A DNA stretch of 21,893 bases from CAYQUC01 sp964514215. GTDB lineage: Bacteria; Pseudomonadota; Gammaproteobacteria; UBA6429; Thiohalophilaceae. This document shows, in pieces, positions 8,191-15,322 of the stretch. The stretch spans positions 1 through 21,893 of the forward strand of contig CAZEPW010000059.1 of NCBI GenBank assembly GCA_964514215.1. The letters run 5' to 3'. Position 1 is the first letter of the stretch. Each line of letters opens with the position of its first letter. A program made the position numbers and the translations under genes. Below the pieces are notes generated by a model that made no database searches, was not told where the DNA came from, and saw only the letters and a list, made by a program, of their open reading frames with translations.

Positions 8191-9060
8191 ATGTCTGTAA
8201 AACACCCTGTCATCGCAGTTACCGGTTCATCAGGTGCTGGCACCACAACTGTTAAAAATGCCTTTGAGCATATCTTCTATCGGGAAAAAATTAACCCACT
8301 CATTATTGAAGGTGATAGTTATCACCGCTATGATCGCGCTTCAATGAAAGGTGCTATTGAAGAATTTGCAGCTAAAGGTAAACAATTATCTCACTTTGGG
8401 CCAGAAGCAAATGAGTTTGAAATTCTCGAACAAACTTTTGAAAGTTATGCAAAAAATGGCACCTGTAAACGTCGTTATTATTTACACAGCGATGAAGAAG
8501 CGGAGCCATTTGGCCAAAAGCCCGGAGAATTTACTCCTTGGGAAGACATCAAAGCAGGAACAGATTGCTTGTTTTACGAAGGCCTTCATGGTGGCGTAGT
8601 CAGTGATAGCGCCAATGTCGCACAACATGTTGATTTACTTGTTGGTGTGGTGCCGATAGTCAATCTTGAATGGATTCAAAAAATCTTCCGCGATAATGAC
8701 CAACGTGGTTATTCTGCTGAAGCCATTGTTGATACGATTTTACGTCGTATGCCCGATTACGTGAATTATATTACACCACAGTTTTCTCGAACCGATATTA
8801 ACTTTCAACGTGTACCAACAGTTGATACCTCAAATCCATTTATTGCACGCGATATTCCAACGCCAGATGAGAGCTTTATTGTTATTCGTTTTCGCGAACC
8901 AGAACGAGTCGATTTCCCTTATATCTTAAATATGATTTCAGACTCTTTCATGTCTCGTCCCAACACGATTGTTGTGCCGGGTGGTAAAATGGGGTTTGCT
9001 ATGGAGTTAATCCTAGCACCACGCATCCATGAAATGCTCGACGCAAAACGCAACAGCTAG
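8191..9060 (+). CDS. prkB: PrkB-type phosphoribulokinase family protein
   Basis: This is a P-loop kinase of 289 residues, the same length as E. coli PrkB and collinear with it. It has the Walker A GSSGAGTTT (12-20), EGDSYHRYDR, FGPEANEFEILEQTF, LFYEGLHGGVV, HVDLLVGVVPIVNLEWIQK and the C-terminal VVPGGKMG. Phosphoribulokinases make ribulose 1,5-bisphosphate from ribulose 5-phosphate and ATP. No Rubisco or other Calvin-cycle gene is in the window, and the physiological role of the PrkB branch in heterotrophs is not established. The start is well defined: GAGGAG stands 5 bases before the ATG. A single-gene unit is likely, with its own 5' region after purD. Confidence 0.93.
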   Translation: MSVKHPVIAVTGSSGAGTTTVKNAFEHIFYREKINPLIIEGDSYHRYDRASMKGAIEEFAAKGKQLSHFGPEANEFEILEQTFESYAKNGTCKRRYYLHSDEEAEPFGQKPGEFTPWEDIKAGTDCLFYEGLHGGVVSDSANVAQHVDLLVGVVPIVNLEWIQKIFRDNDQRGYSAEAIVDTILRRMPDYVNYITPQFSRTDINFQRVPTVDTSNPFIARDIPTPDESFIVIRFREPERVDFPYILNMISDSFMSRPNTIVVPGGKMGFAMELILAPRIHEMLDAKRNS

Positions 9061-9109
9061 ATTTATAGCCAAGTATACAACTTAGCTAACATCATAACGG
9101 ATCATCTAA

Positions 9110-9127
9110 CCCGGTTTAATTACCGGG
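9110..9127 (+). terminator. Possible weak terminator of prkB
   Basis: CCCGGT (9110-9115) and ACCGGG (9122-9127) form a perfect 6-pair stem around a TTAATT loop, 50 bases after the prkB stop. The T-rich tail expected of an intrinsic terminator is missing, so function is uncertain. Confidence 0.35.
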
Positions 9128-9228
9128 ATACCGTTTAAAGCATTCGAGTTAACCGAAACTACGCATAAAATCGCAACATCTAGCATTAAAATCTTATTAT
9201 TTGCATATACTTTGGTTTACTCAGTTCA

Positions 9229-9277
9229 GTGATCTTAATCAATATCTCATAGTATGATATTTGATATATTCACACAG
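9229..9277 (+). promoter_or_regulatory. Class II FNR/CRP-type promoter for the outer-membrane protein gene
   Basis: GTGAT-CTTA-ATCAA at 9229-9242 matches 9 of 10 bases of the FNR consensus TTGAT-N4-ATCAA. An extended -10, TGATATATT, puts the hexamer TATATT at 9265-9270 and the start of transcription near 9277. The centre of the site (9235.5) is then at -41.5, exactly the spacing of class II FNR- and CRP-activated promoters. No good -35 hexamer is needed or seen. The predicted leader is about 44 bases. Which Crp/FNR-family protein binds cannot be decided. Confidence 0.55.
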
Positions 9278-9321
9278 TTTTACTGCACCTATTATATTTA
9301 ACGCATTAACGGAAACATCCT

Positions 9322-10122
9322 ATGAAATTTTTCTTACTAAGCTGTCTACTGTTCATTAGCCTATTTAATAATATTCATGCAACAGCATTAGATAAAAAAG
9401 GAAAGTGGTATTTCTACTACGGTTGGAATCGAGCCACCTACACTACCAGTGACTATCGTTTAACTGGCAACGGCTATGATTTCACCTTACGTAATGTTAA
9501 AGCTAATGATACTCAATCCGAGTTAGGAATTGATCCCTATCTTCATCCAACCAATTGGTCAGTACCACAAACCAATATTCGCATGGGATACTATTTTACC
9601 GATACTCTATCACTATCGTTTGGTAACGATCACATGAAATATATCATGGAACAAAACCAAACCGTTCGATTTGAAGGCAATATAAACACCGGTGGGAATT
9701 TTGATGGTGTACAAGATGGCGATGACATCACGCTCACTGATGATTTATTAATATTCGAACATACCGATGGTTTAAACTACTTTTCATTTGAATTAGAAAA
9801 GTTTTTACCCCTGTGGTCAAATAGAACGGGAGAACATGCGCTATCAATTTTTACCGGCCCCGGTGTTGCCATTATTTATCCTAAAACGAATGCAACGTTG
9901 TTTGGACAATCTAGGTATGACGAATTTAATATTGCGGGTTATGGTTTTAGTATGAAAGCGGGTTTAGAATTCATTTTTTATGAGCGCTTTTTTTCACGAC
10001 TAGTTGTTAAATATGGTGAAATACGCATGGACAATGTTCGAACGACATCAAACTCCAGTGATAAATTATCACAAAAATTTAACTTTTCTGAAGCATATCT
10101 CGTTTTTGGTGGAATGTTTTAA
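9322..10122 (+). CDS. Putative outer-membrane beta-barrel protein
   Basis: The 266-residue protein has a clear Sec signal peptide (residues 1-21, ending near IHA). The mature part is rich in alternating aromatic and polar strands such as GKWYFYYGWNRATYTT, TNIRMGYYFTDTLSLSFG and AYLVFGGMF. The final residue is phenylalanine, the usual BAM recognition signal. I recognise a general resemblance to uncharacterised outer-membrane proteins that share the GYDFTL and GNDHMKYIM segments, but no function is known to me. A conserved block around 85-125 is unusually well formed for a barrel loop. GGAA lies before the ATG, and the promoter upstream looks FNR/CRP-controlled. It is convergent with the CNB-rhodanese gene. 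Confidence 0.75.
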   Translation: MKFFLLSCLLFISLFNNIHATALDKKGKWYFYYGWNRATYTTSDYRLTGNGYDFTLRNVKANDTQSELGIDPYLHPTNWSVPQTNIRMGYYFTDTLSLSFGNDHMKYIMEQNQTVRFEGNINTGGNFDGVQDGDDITLTDDLLIFEHTDGLNYFSFELEKFLPLWSNRTGEHALSIFTGPGVAIIYPKTNATLFGQSRYDEFNIAGYGFSMKAGLEFIFYERFFSRLVVKYGEIRMDNVRTTSNSSDKLSQKFNFSEAYLVFGGMF

Positions 10123-10136
10123 TTCTGTTTAACGGG

Positions 10137-10174
10137 GGTCTTAGGCATAACTTAAATCATTACTGCCTAAGATC
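10137..10174. terminator. Hairpin between convergent genes, overlapping a stop codon
   Basis: GGTCTTAGGCA (10137-10147) pairs with TGCCTAAGATC (10164-10174): 11 pairs, one a G-U wobble, with a 16-base loop. The right arm lies in the last codons of the minus-strand CNB-rhodanese gene, whose stop is at 10160-10162. It is a candidate shared end signal for both convergent genes, but it lacks a T tract on either side. Confidence 0.4.
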
Positions 10175-11739
10175 TTGCGACATCACTTGAATTCCACCGG
10201 TTAATAAACTCACCTTAAAACCATTTTGAGCCAATAAAAAAGATCCGCTTGAACTTCGGGCTCCCGTTCGGCAACAACATATGTATTCAGTCGCTTTATC
10301 AAGCTCAGCCATACGCAGCCGCAACTCATGAAGTGGAATATTAATTGCTCCCGGTAAACGACTATGGTGGAATTCTTTAGCATGTCGGACATCTAACCAT
10401 TTTGCGCCCTGCAGTACTTTAGATCGAGCTTCATCGGGAGACACTCTCGCCATCATTGGCTCAATTAATAATTCATCAAAATCTTTTTTTGATAAACGCA
10501 TCAAGATGCCATCACTGGTCATGCTAACACTGGCGTTTCGAGGTGCCTTCGCAACAAGCGCTTCTTCACCAAAACTGGTTCCGGGCGTTAACGTTGCCAA
10601 CTCAATTGTTCGCGTCACAACAGCAGTGCCATCGGTGACTATATAATAATAATCACCATCACTACCTTGTTCTATAATTCTATCGCCTTTAGCAACCTTA
10701 ACCGATTCCATTTTCTCAAGAAGATTTTTAACATTTGCCGGAGGCATATTCTTAAAGGCCATAATTTGTCTAATTTTACGAATCCAATCTCGTGATTCGT
10801 AAACTATAGGGCTATCATCTTTTTTAACCGCATTATTTGGCTTTTCGTGTCGCTCAGAAGAACCCAACTGATTATTTGAAGGTTTAACCTCTTGCTTGGC
10901 TTCGGGTTTAACCTCTTGCTTGGCTTCGGGTTTAACCTCTTGCTTGGCTTCGGGTTTAANNNNNNNNNNNNNNNNNNNNNNNNNNNNNNNNNNNNNNNNN
11001 NNNNNNNNNNNNNNNNNNNNNNNNNNNNNNNNNNNNNNNNNNNNNNNNNNNNNNNNNNNTCTTGATTAGTTTTAACTGTATAATCTTTAGCATTACCAAC
11101 ATCTAAATCTAATTTCCCTTTATCTATTTTAGGCCTTGTAGCCGATCTATTATTCTTTATAGCATTTAATTCAGGTTTAATTGTTTTAGTAAAATCAGCT
11201 TTAGTGCTGGAATCAGTAGTTTTGGCATTTTCTATTGAATCCAATACGGCTTTTTTGACTAACTTTTCAACATCATCTTGAGCCGAATCTTCAACCTTTT
11301 TAACTTCATTAGGTTTTTCAACTTCACTAGGCTTTTCAGGGCTTGTTATTTCAGCAACCGCCAGCTGATCCCACATCATCATGTAATCAAGCACACTATT
11401 ATCAATTCTAACAATATCAACCGGGCTCATCGCCACAGCGGTGCATTGCCTTGGCTGGCTATCGTCTAACGGAAAACGCCCTTCTCTAGAGCTACTTCGA
11501 ATGATTTTTTCAGTTTGAGAACGCGATGATTTTAATTGTACGTCACCTTTAAGAATATAAATTGTTTGATTATCAACATCACCCTCTCGAAATAAGCTAA
11601 CACCCAAATTGACTTCTTCGATATAGGATAGGCTAACTAACTCATCAATACGTTCGTCTGATAAAGTAGAAATAGGCTCTAATTGACGTAAGTTTTCTCG
11701 ACTTACTGCTACGTGATTTTTTTTATCGAGATTCCCCAT
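10160..11739 (-). CDS. CNB - repeat linker - CNB - rhodanese signalling protein, interrupted by an assembly gap
   Basis: I read this as one gene, although the window shows two open segments out of register across 100 Ns. The N-terminal part (226 residues before the gap) is a cyclic-nucleotide-binding fold (about 15-125, LFREGDVDNQTIYILKGDVQL) with a degenerate phosphate cassette: no FGE, only PRQCTAVA. A charged linker with KPSEV/KPNEV units follows, then identical KPEAKQEV octapeptides. After them comes a second CNB domain with an intact cassette, SFGEEALVAKAPRNASV, and a C-terminal rhodanese domain with cysteine in CRTGAR (Cys codon 10273-10271). No DNA-binding domain is present. The ligand could be cAMP, cGMP or none. 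The full length exceeds 520 residues. CNB-CNB-rhodanese proteins without a break are familiar from gammaproteobacteria, which supports fusion. Confidence 0.85.
10881..10959 (-). repeat. 24-base tandem repeat encoding KPEAKQEV
   Basis: Three identical plus-strand units GGTTTAACCTCTTGCTTGGC+TTCG (10881-10904, 10905-10928, 10929-10952) and seven bases of a fourth run into the gap. On the minus strand each unit encodes KPEAKQEV. The sequence after the gap (11060-11064, TCTTG) is also within the unit. Identity at the DNA level indicates recent expansion or homogenisation. Confidence 0.95.
10960..11059. other. Assembly gap (100 N)
   Basis: Exactly 100 unknown bases, a conventional scaffold placeholder, lie inside the tandem repeat. 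Repeat phase on the two sides predicts a true length of 2 plus a multiple of 24 bases, so the coordinates to its right are nominal. Confidence 0.97.
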
Positions 11740-12053
11740 GATTAACCGTAATAGATGTGATTATATAAATATAACTTTAAATTAAAAAAAGTAGCATCGA
11801 AACTAAATACTACGTAAGTATAGTTTGATTTCACTCAAAGCCTATTAATTTGTAACAAATAACCAAATTAACCAGCAGAATATGAATAAAACAGCATAAT
11901 CATATTATAGATTATATTCTGTAATATAAAGTGATCCGTAGGTCTCACTAAACAAATGACACCACTCATTTTGAGATAAACATCACAATAACTATTAAAT
12001 AATTCTACCGTTTTGCCGATTACTATTCTATTTCAAATAGGTAAATCCACCGC
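11740..12053. promoter_or_regulatory. Divergent control region between CNB-rhodanese and YbaK-HDOD genes
   Basis: This is 314 bases of A+T-rich DNA without a credible gene. The clearest element is a perfect dyad TTTGA-TTTCAC-TCAAA at 11824-11839, a Crp/FNR-family half-site arrangement that also scores 9 of 10 as TTGAT-N4-CTCAA for FNR. A minus-strand -10 TATAAT is at 11765-11760, 14 bases or so upstream of a plausible RNA start for the CNB-rhodanese gene. TAATTTG/CAAATTA (11846-11870) is a further small dyad. No plus-strand promoter for the HDOD gene can be singled out among many TA-rich hexamers. Confidence 0.4.
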
Positions 12054-13424
12054 ATGGCGATTACAAAGATACTCAGTGATATATTCGACTTAAATAATAT
12101 TGAATTTACCTACATTGAGAATGTAGTTTCAAATAGCTCACAAAATGCCTGGTCAGCAAATGCAGTAAGCTTATCGAATCTTGCAAAAATAACCCTGTTA
12201 AATACCCAAAATGCGCTCATTTTTGCTATATGCCCTGCAAACCATCATATTAATCTTGCAAAAATAGTCGCTATATTGAAACAACCCGTATATTACTCCA
12301 CTGTTTCAGAAATTAACTCCGTTATTGAATCATCATTGGCTAGCACGATTACTGAAATAATGGAGCAGCAAAATATACAAATCATTATCGATATTGAAGT
12401 AAGTGACTTAGTCACTGTACTTTTTAAAAATGACTTAGAAAAACAATTTCTCAGTGTTGAAACTGTTCAGCTCGAAAAATTAATTGCAGATAGTCCAATC
12501 GGTTGTCAATTCTCAGAAGAAAAACCCGAATTTATCTATCAACCCAATTTAACGATTGGTGCACCAAGATTAGATTTAATGAATAAAATAAAGAATATAA
12601 AAACATTACCAATTTTACCAGAAATAGCAACTCAAATTTTACAATTACAAAATGATCCCGATGCATCGGTACATTCGCTATCGGATATTGTTGCGCAAGA
12701 TCCAGCTTTAACCAGTCTCATTTTAAAGTATGCTAATTCAGCCTTATTTGGCTTACGCGGCAGCGTAGAAACTGTTTATGATGCTATTTTACGTGTATTA
12801 GGATTTGATACTGTATTACATCTCGCGATTGGCCTATCAATGGGCAATTCGTTTAAACTCGATAAATCAGGCCCGCTAGGTTCACGAGCACTTTGGCAAC
12901 ACGCCGTTTTCAGCGCAGCAATATGTCAGAAACTGTCACAAAAGTGTCCTGTTGAATTTCGACCTAGCCCGGGTCAAGCGTATCTTGCAGGCCTATTACA
13001 CGACATAGGATATTTAGTATTGGCAAGTTCATTTGAAACTGAATACTTTTGGTTGAATAAATTAATAGCATCAAAACCTGAAGTTCCGATGACGGTTATT
13101 GAATACCAACTATTAGGAATCCATCACACTGATTTAGGTTGCATCTTACTCAATAATTGGAATATGCCCGAGTTCTTAAATGTAACCGTTGTCGAACACC
13201 ATAATGAAGACTACCTAGGACCTTATTGTGAGTTATCTGGTTTAGTGTTATTAGTTGATCGAGCTCTCAAATTGGGTAGCCAATCAGATGCTTTTACCGA
13301 GCTACTACCAGAAGAATTAGTTTCAAGATTAGGCCTGACTCACGATATTATTATAGAATCTGTTAATGAAGTATTAGAATGCAGTGAAAACCTGAATTTA
13401 ATGGTTTCAGCAATGTCTGCTTAG
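12054..13424 (+). CDS. YbaK/aminoacyl-tRNA-deacylase-like domain fused to HDOD domain
   Basis: The 456-residue protein has an N-terminal region (about 1-150) that I read as a YbaK/ProX-like fold, matching the known gammaproteobacterial fusion class. This half is weakly conserved and may not be an active deacylase. The HDOD domain spans about 180-390, with TLPILPEIATQIL, DPALTSLILKYANSALFG and LLHDIGYLVL. Unlike many HDOD proteins, it retains His283, the His316-Asp317 pair, HHTDLG and EHHNE, the positions that bind metal in catalytic HD proteins. HDOD proteins usually act as non-enzymatic signalling scaffolds. The gene is divergent from the CNB-rhodanese gene and ends 7 bases from the convergent SH3 gene. 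The ribosome-binding site is poor. Confidence 0.85.
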   Translation: MAITKILSDIFDLNNIEFTYIENVVSNSSQNAWSANAVSLSNLAKITLLNTQNALIFAICPANHHINLAKIVAILKQPVYYSTVSEINSVIESSLASTITEIMEQQNIQIIIDIEVSDLVTVLFKNDLEKQFLSVETVQLEKLIADSPIGCQFSEEKPEFIYQPNLTIGAPRLDLMNKIKNIKTLPILPEIATQILQLQNDPDASVHSLSDIVAQDPALTSLILKYANSALFGLRGSVETVYDAILRVLGFDTVLHLAIGLSMGNSFKLDKSGPLGSRALWQHAVFSAAICQKLSQKCPVEFRPSPGQAYLAGLLHDIGYLVLASSFETEYFWLNKLIASKPEVPMTVIEYQLLGIHHTDLGCILLNNWNMPEFLNVTVVEHHNEDYLGPYCELSGLVLLVDRALKLGSQSDAFTELLPEELVSRLGLTHDIIIESVNEVLECSENLNLMVSAMSA

Positions 13425-13431
13425 ATTGCTA

Positions 13432-14007
13432 CTAAAGGCGTAAACCACCTAAACGTCGAGTCACTAAATAACGATACCAAAGCATTCCGATCAAAAAAGC
13501 AACAGCAAAAATTGTAATAAAAATGATAATTAAAAAATTTTGACTGTTCCCCAAATCATCCACATATTTTGCCTCAACAAATCTTGCCAGCTGCAGTTCA
13601 ATGTTCGATTTTTCAGTTCGCTCTTTATCAAGATCGGTTATAAGCGCTACTTTAACTTTTGTGAGACCTTTAATTGATTCTTTCAATTTTGATATAATAT
13701 CGTTTTGTGCCTCATACTTGGTATTTAGCGCATTATATTTTTCACGAACAGGAATATCTTTGGTCATATAAACTTCTTTAACCCAGCCGGTAATACCTGT
13801 GTCAGTCCTTATTTTAATATAACCTGCCTCACTCTCTATGACGTTCAAATGCATACCGGAGGTAACTACATCAATAGGTGCAATACTACTATCTGGGCTA
13901 GGTCGAACACCGACACGTAAATTATCACTCACATAAACGGTATCAGCCAAGCTAGGCACTGACACAGTGAACAAAATAAGACTGCTTAAAAATGTTAGTA
14001 ATTTCAT
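13432..14007 (-). CDS. SH3-domain membrane protein (YgiM/TIGR04211-like)
   Basis: From the preferred ATG at 14007 the protein has 191 residues: a Sec signal peptide (MKLLTFLSSLILFTV... ending near SLA), a bacterial SH3 domain over about 65 residues (TVYVSDNLRVGVRPSPD to GITGWVKEVYM), a charged coiled-coil stretch, and a C-terminal transmembrane helix followed by a short basic tail RRLGGLRL. That order is the YgiM/TIGR04211 architecture, a periplasmic SH3 module tethered to the inner membrane. It is thought to touch the cell wall; its exact role is unclear. An in-frame ATG at 14040 would add 11 residues ahead of the signal peptide and is less likely. Neither start has a good ribosome-binding site. 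Confidence 0.85.
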   Translation of the reverse strand: MKLLTFLSSLILFTVSVPSLADTVYVSDNLRVGVRPSPDSSIAPIDVVTSGMHLNVIESEAGYIKIRTDTGITGWVKEVYMTKDIPVREKYNALNTKYEAQNDIISKLKESIKGLTKVKVALITDLDKERTEKSNIELQLARFVEAKYVDDLGNSQNFLIIIFITIFAVAFLIGMLWYRYLVTRRLGGLRL

Positions 14008-14234
14008 TCTTGAATTTATACTTGGTTTTAGATATGGCATTTAAATTTTTATACTTATTTCGATACTAGTTTTATTATACTCTTGATACGCATCTTAATT
14101 CTACAATACATTGTTGAATACAAAATATTATACAATTTTCAGGATGTTAACACTAATTGATATCGGCATCAGTTCAAAGCTCTTTATAGCAATAAGTTAC
14201 TAAATTAAACAATTTTAATATAAATTAACCAGCT

Positions 14235-14570
14235 TCAATCATTATTTAACACTAAATATACCTTATTAAAGACCTGTTTTATCTGCAAGCCTATTAAAGA
14301 CCGGCCAACACAAGGTCCCCACAAACATAATCCATCAGACACTTGAAATTGGGCACCATGAGTTGCGCATTGAACCATTGTGTTATCAAAATTTAAGAAA
14401 ACGTTTTCCTGCCAATTTAGTTCGACCCCGGTATGAGGGCAAAAATTCTGGTAAGCAATTAAACTCCCTTGCCATTTAATTATAAATCCTTGTCGAACGT
14501 CATTTTTATAAGAATATTCAAACTGCATAGTAGCAAGTTCTTCAAGCTGATCAATTTCGCACAGATACAT
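14235..14570 (-). CDS. Small Rieske [2Fe-2S] protein
   Basis: This soluble 111-residue protein is mostly a Rieske domain. Box 1 is CPHTG (Cys44, His46) and box 2 is CATHG (Cys68, His71), giving the two-cysteine, two-histidine ligand set of a Rieske cluster. There is no signal peptide, twin-arginine motif or oxygenase partner nearby, so it resembles the stand-alone ferredoxin-like Rieske proteins common in gammaproteobacteria whose electron partners are unknown. GGPCxG-like residues (WGPCVG) follow box 2, with an extra cysteine. The ATG at 14570 has only a weak GGTAG behind it. It is on the same strand as the SH3 gene, 194 bases upstream, so a common transcript is possible but not shown. Confidence 0.9.
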   Translation of the reverse strand: MYLCEIDQLEELATMQFEYSYKNDVRQGFIIKWQGSLIAYQNFCPHTGVELNWQENVFLNFDNTMVQCATHGAQFQVSDGLCLWGPCVGRSLIGLQIKQVFNKVYLVLNND

Positions 14571-14848
14571 TTATATACTACCAATTTAGATGTTTTAGAC
14601 TATAAACTTTAAAAATAAAAAATAAGAAGCTTATAATTCTAGCGTAAATTTGAGTTTTTCATTGTAAAACATGATCCTTTTTCGTTATTTATTAATTCAT
14701 TTTATATTCTAACGAAGTTTAAAACGCGATTTATACTGAAATAGTAGCCTTTTCATCAAAAAAAATGAATTTTAACGCCACTTTGTTTCAGAGTATGCTA
14801 TTGTATATGCAATTCGCAAAAGTCTAACGATCATAATTTGGAGCAACC

Positions 14849-15232
14849 ATGGCTACTAAGAAAAAAGCAAAAAAGAAAACATCGAAGAAAAAAGCAGTAA
14901 AAGTCGCACCTAAAATCAAAGCTATTAAAGAACCTTTAACAAAATCGGCTATGTTTAGCGAGCTTGCTGAACGAACAGAATTGTCTAAAAAACAAATCAC
15001 ACTCGTATTTGATGAATTACAAAATTTAATTAATGGTCACGTTAAACGTAATGCTGCTGGTATTTTTACATTACCCGGTTTATTAAAAATCAAAGTTGTA
15101 CGTAAACCTGCTACAAAATCTCGAAAAGGCATTAATCCTTTCACCGGTGAACCAACTATTTTTAAAGCAAAACCCGCTAGAAATGTCATAAAAGTTCAAG
15201 CATTAAAGGCACTTAAAGAAATGGCTAAATAA
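14849..15232 (+). CDS. HU-family DNA-binding protein with lysine-rich N-terminal tail
   Basis: The 127-residue protein joins a basic tail of about 28 residues (lysine and alanine rich, starting MATKKKAKKKTSKKK) to a complete HU/IHF fold: two helices (TKSAMFSELAERTELSKKQ, VFDELQNLINGHV), the GIFTLPGLLKIKV strands, and the DNA-intercalating arm with proline in INPFTGE. HU proper has about 90 residues, so the tail is an addition. It is likely a nucleoid protein in which the tail adds non-specific DNA binding, as in histone-like tailed HU variants. GGAG stands 6 bases before the ATG. Expression is probably strong, given the good ribosome-binding site and strong terminator. A candidate promoter is TTGTTT (14783) with TATGCA (14806), spacer 17. 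Confidence 0.95.
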   Translation: MATKKKAKKKTSKKKAVKVAPKIKAIKEPLTKSAMFSELAERTELSKKQITLVFDELQNLINGHVKRNAAGIFTLPGLLKIKVVRKPATKSRKGINPFTGEPTIFKAKPARNVIKVQALKALKEMAK

Positions 15233-15258
15233 AGCAGTTTCTAAAGAAGTTAATTTCC

Positions 15259-15296
15259 ATTAAAAAAACCCGATTATTCAATCGGGTTTTTTTAAT
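15259..15296. terminator. Strong bidirectional intrinsic terminator
   Basis: AAAAAAACCCGATT (15262-15275) and AATCGGGTTTTTTT (15280-15293) form a perfect 14-pair stem with a four-base ATTC loop, extendable by three pairs. The A tract on one side and T tract on the other make it work in both directions, ending the HU transcript on the plus strand and the YfaZ transcript on the minus strand. Confidence 0.93.
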
Positions 15297-15322
15297 TTTA
15301 AAATCTAAAACAACAAACAAAA

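Noticed and set aside
10881..10959. Frameshifted pseudogene at the CNB-rhodanese locus
   Set aside because: Both halves are open and conserved up to the gap, so the apparent break is best explained by gap length.
10804..11060. Two separate genes, with the upstream one ending in a LNPKPSKR repeat
   Set aside because: The frame switch is produced only by the arbitrary 100-N gap; repeat phase and the domain order support a single gene with KPEAKQEV units.
10881..11060. CRISPR array suggested by regular repeats
   Set aside because: The 24-base units are directly adjacent, with no spacers, and are coding.
14161..14182. TTGAT...ATCAG as an FNR site upstream of the SH3 gene
   Set aside because: The spacer is six bases rather than four and the dyad is imperfect.
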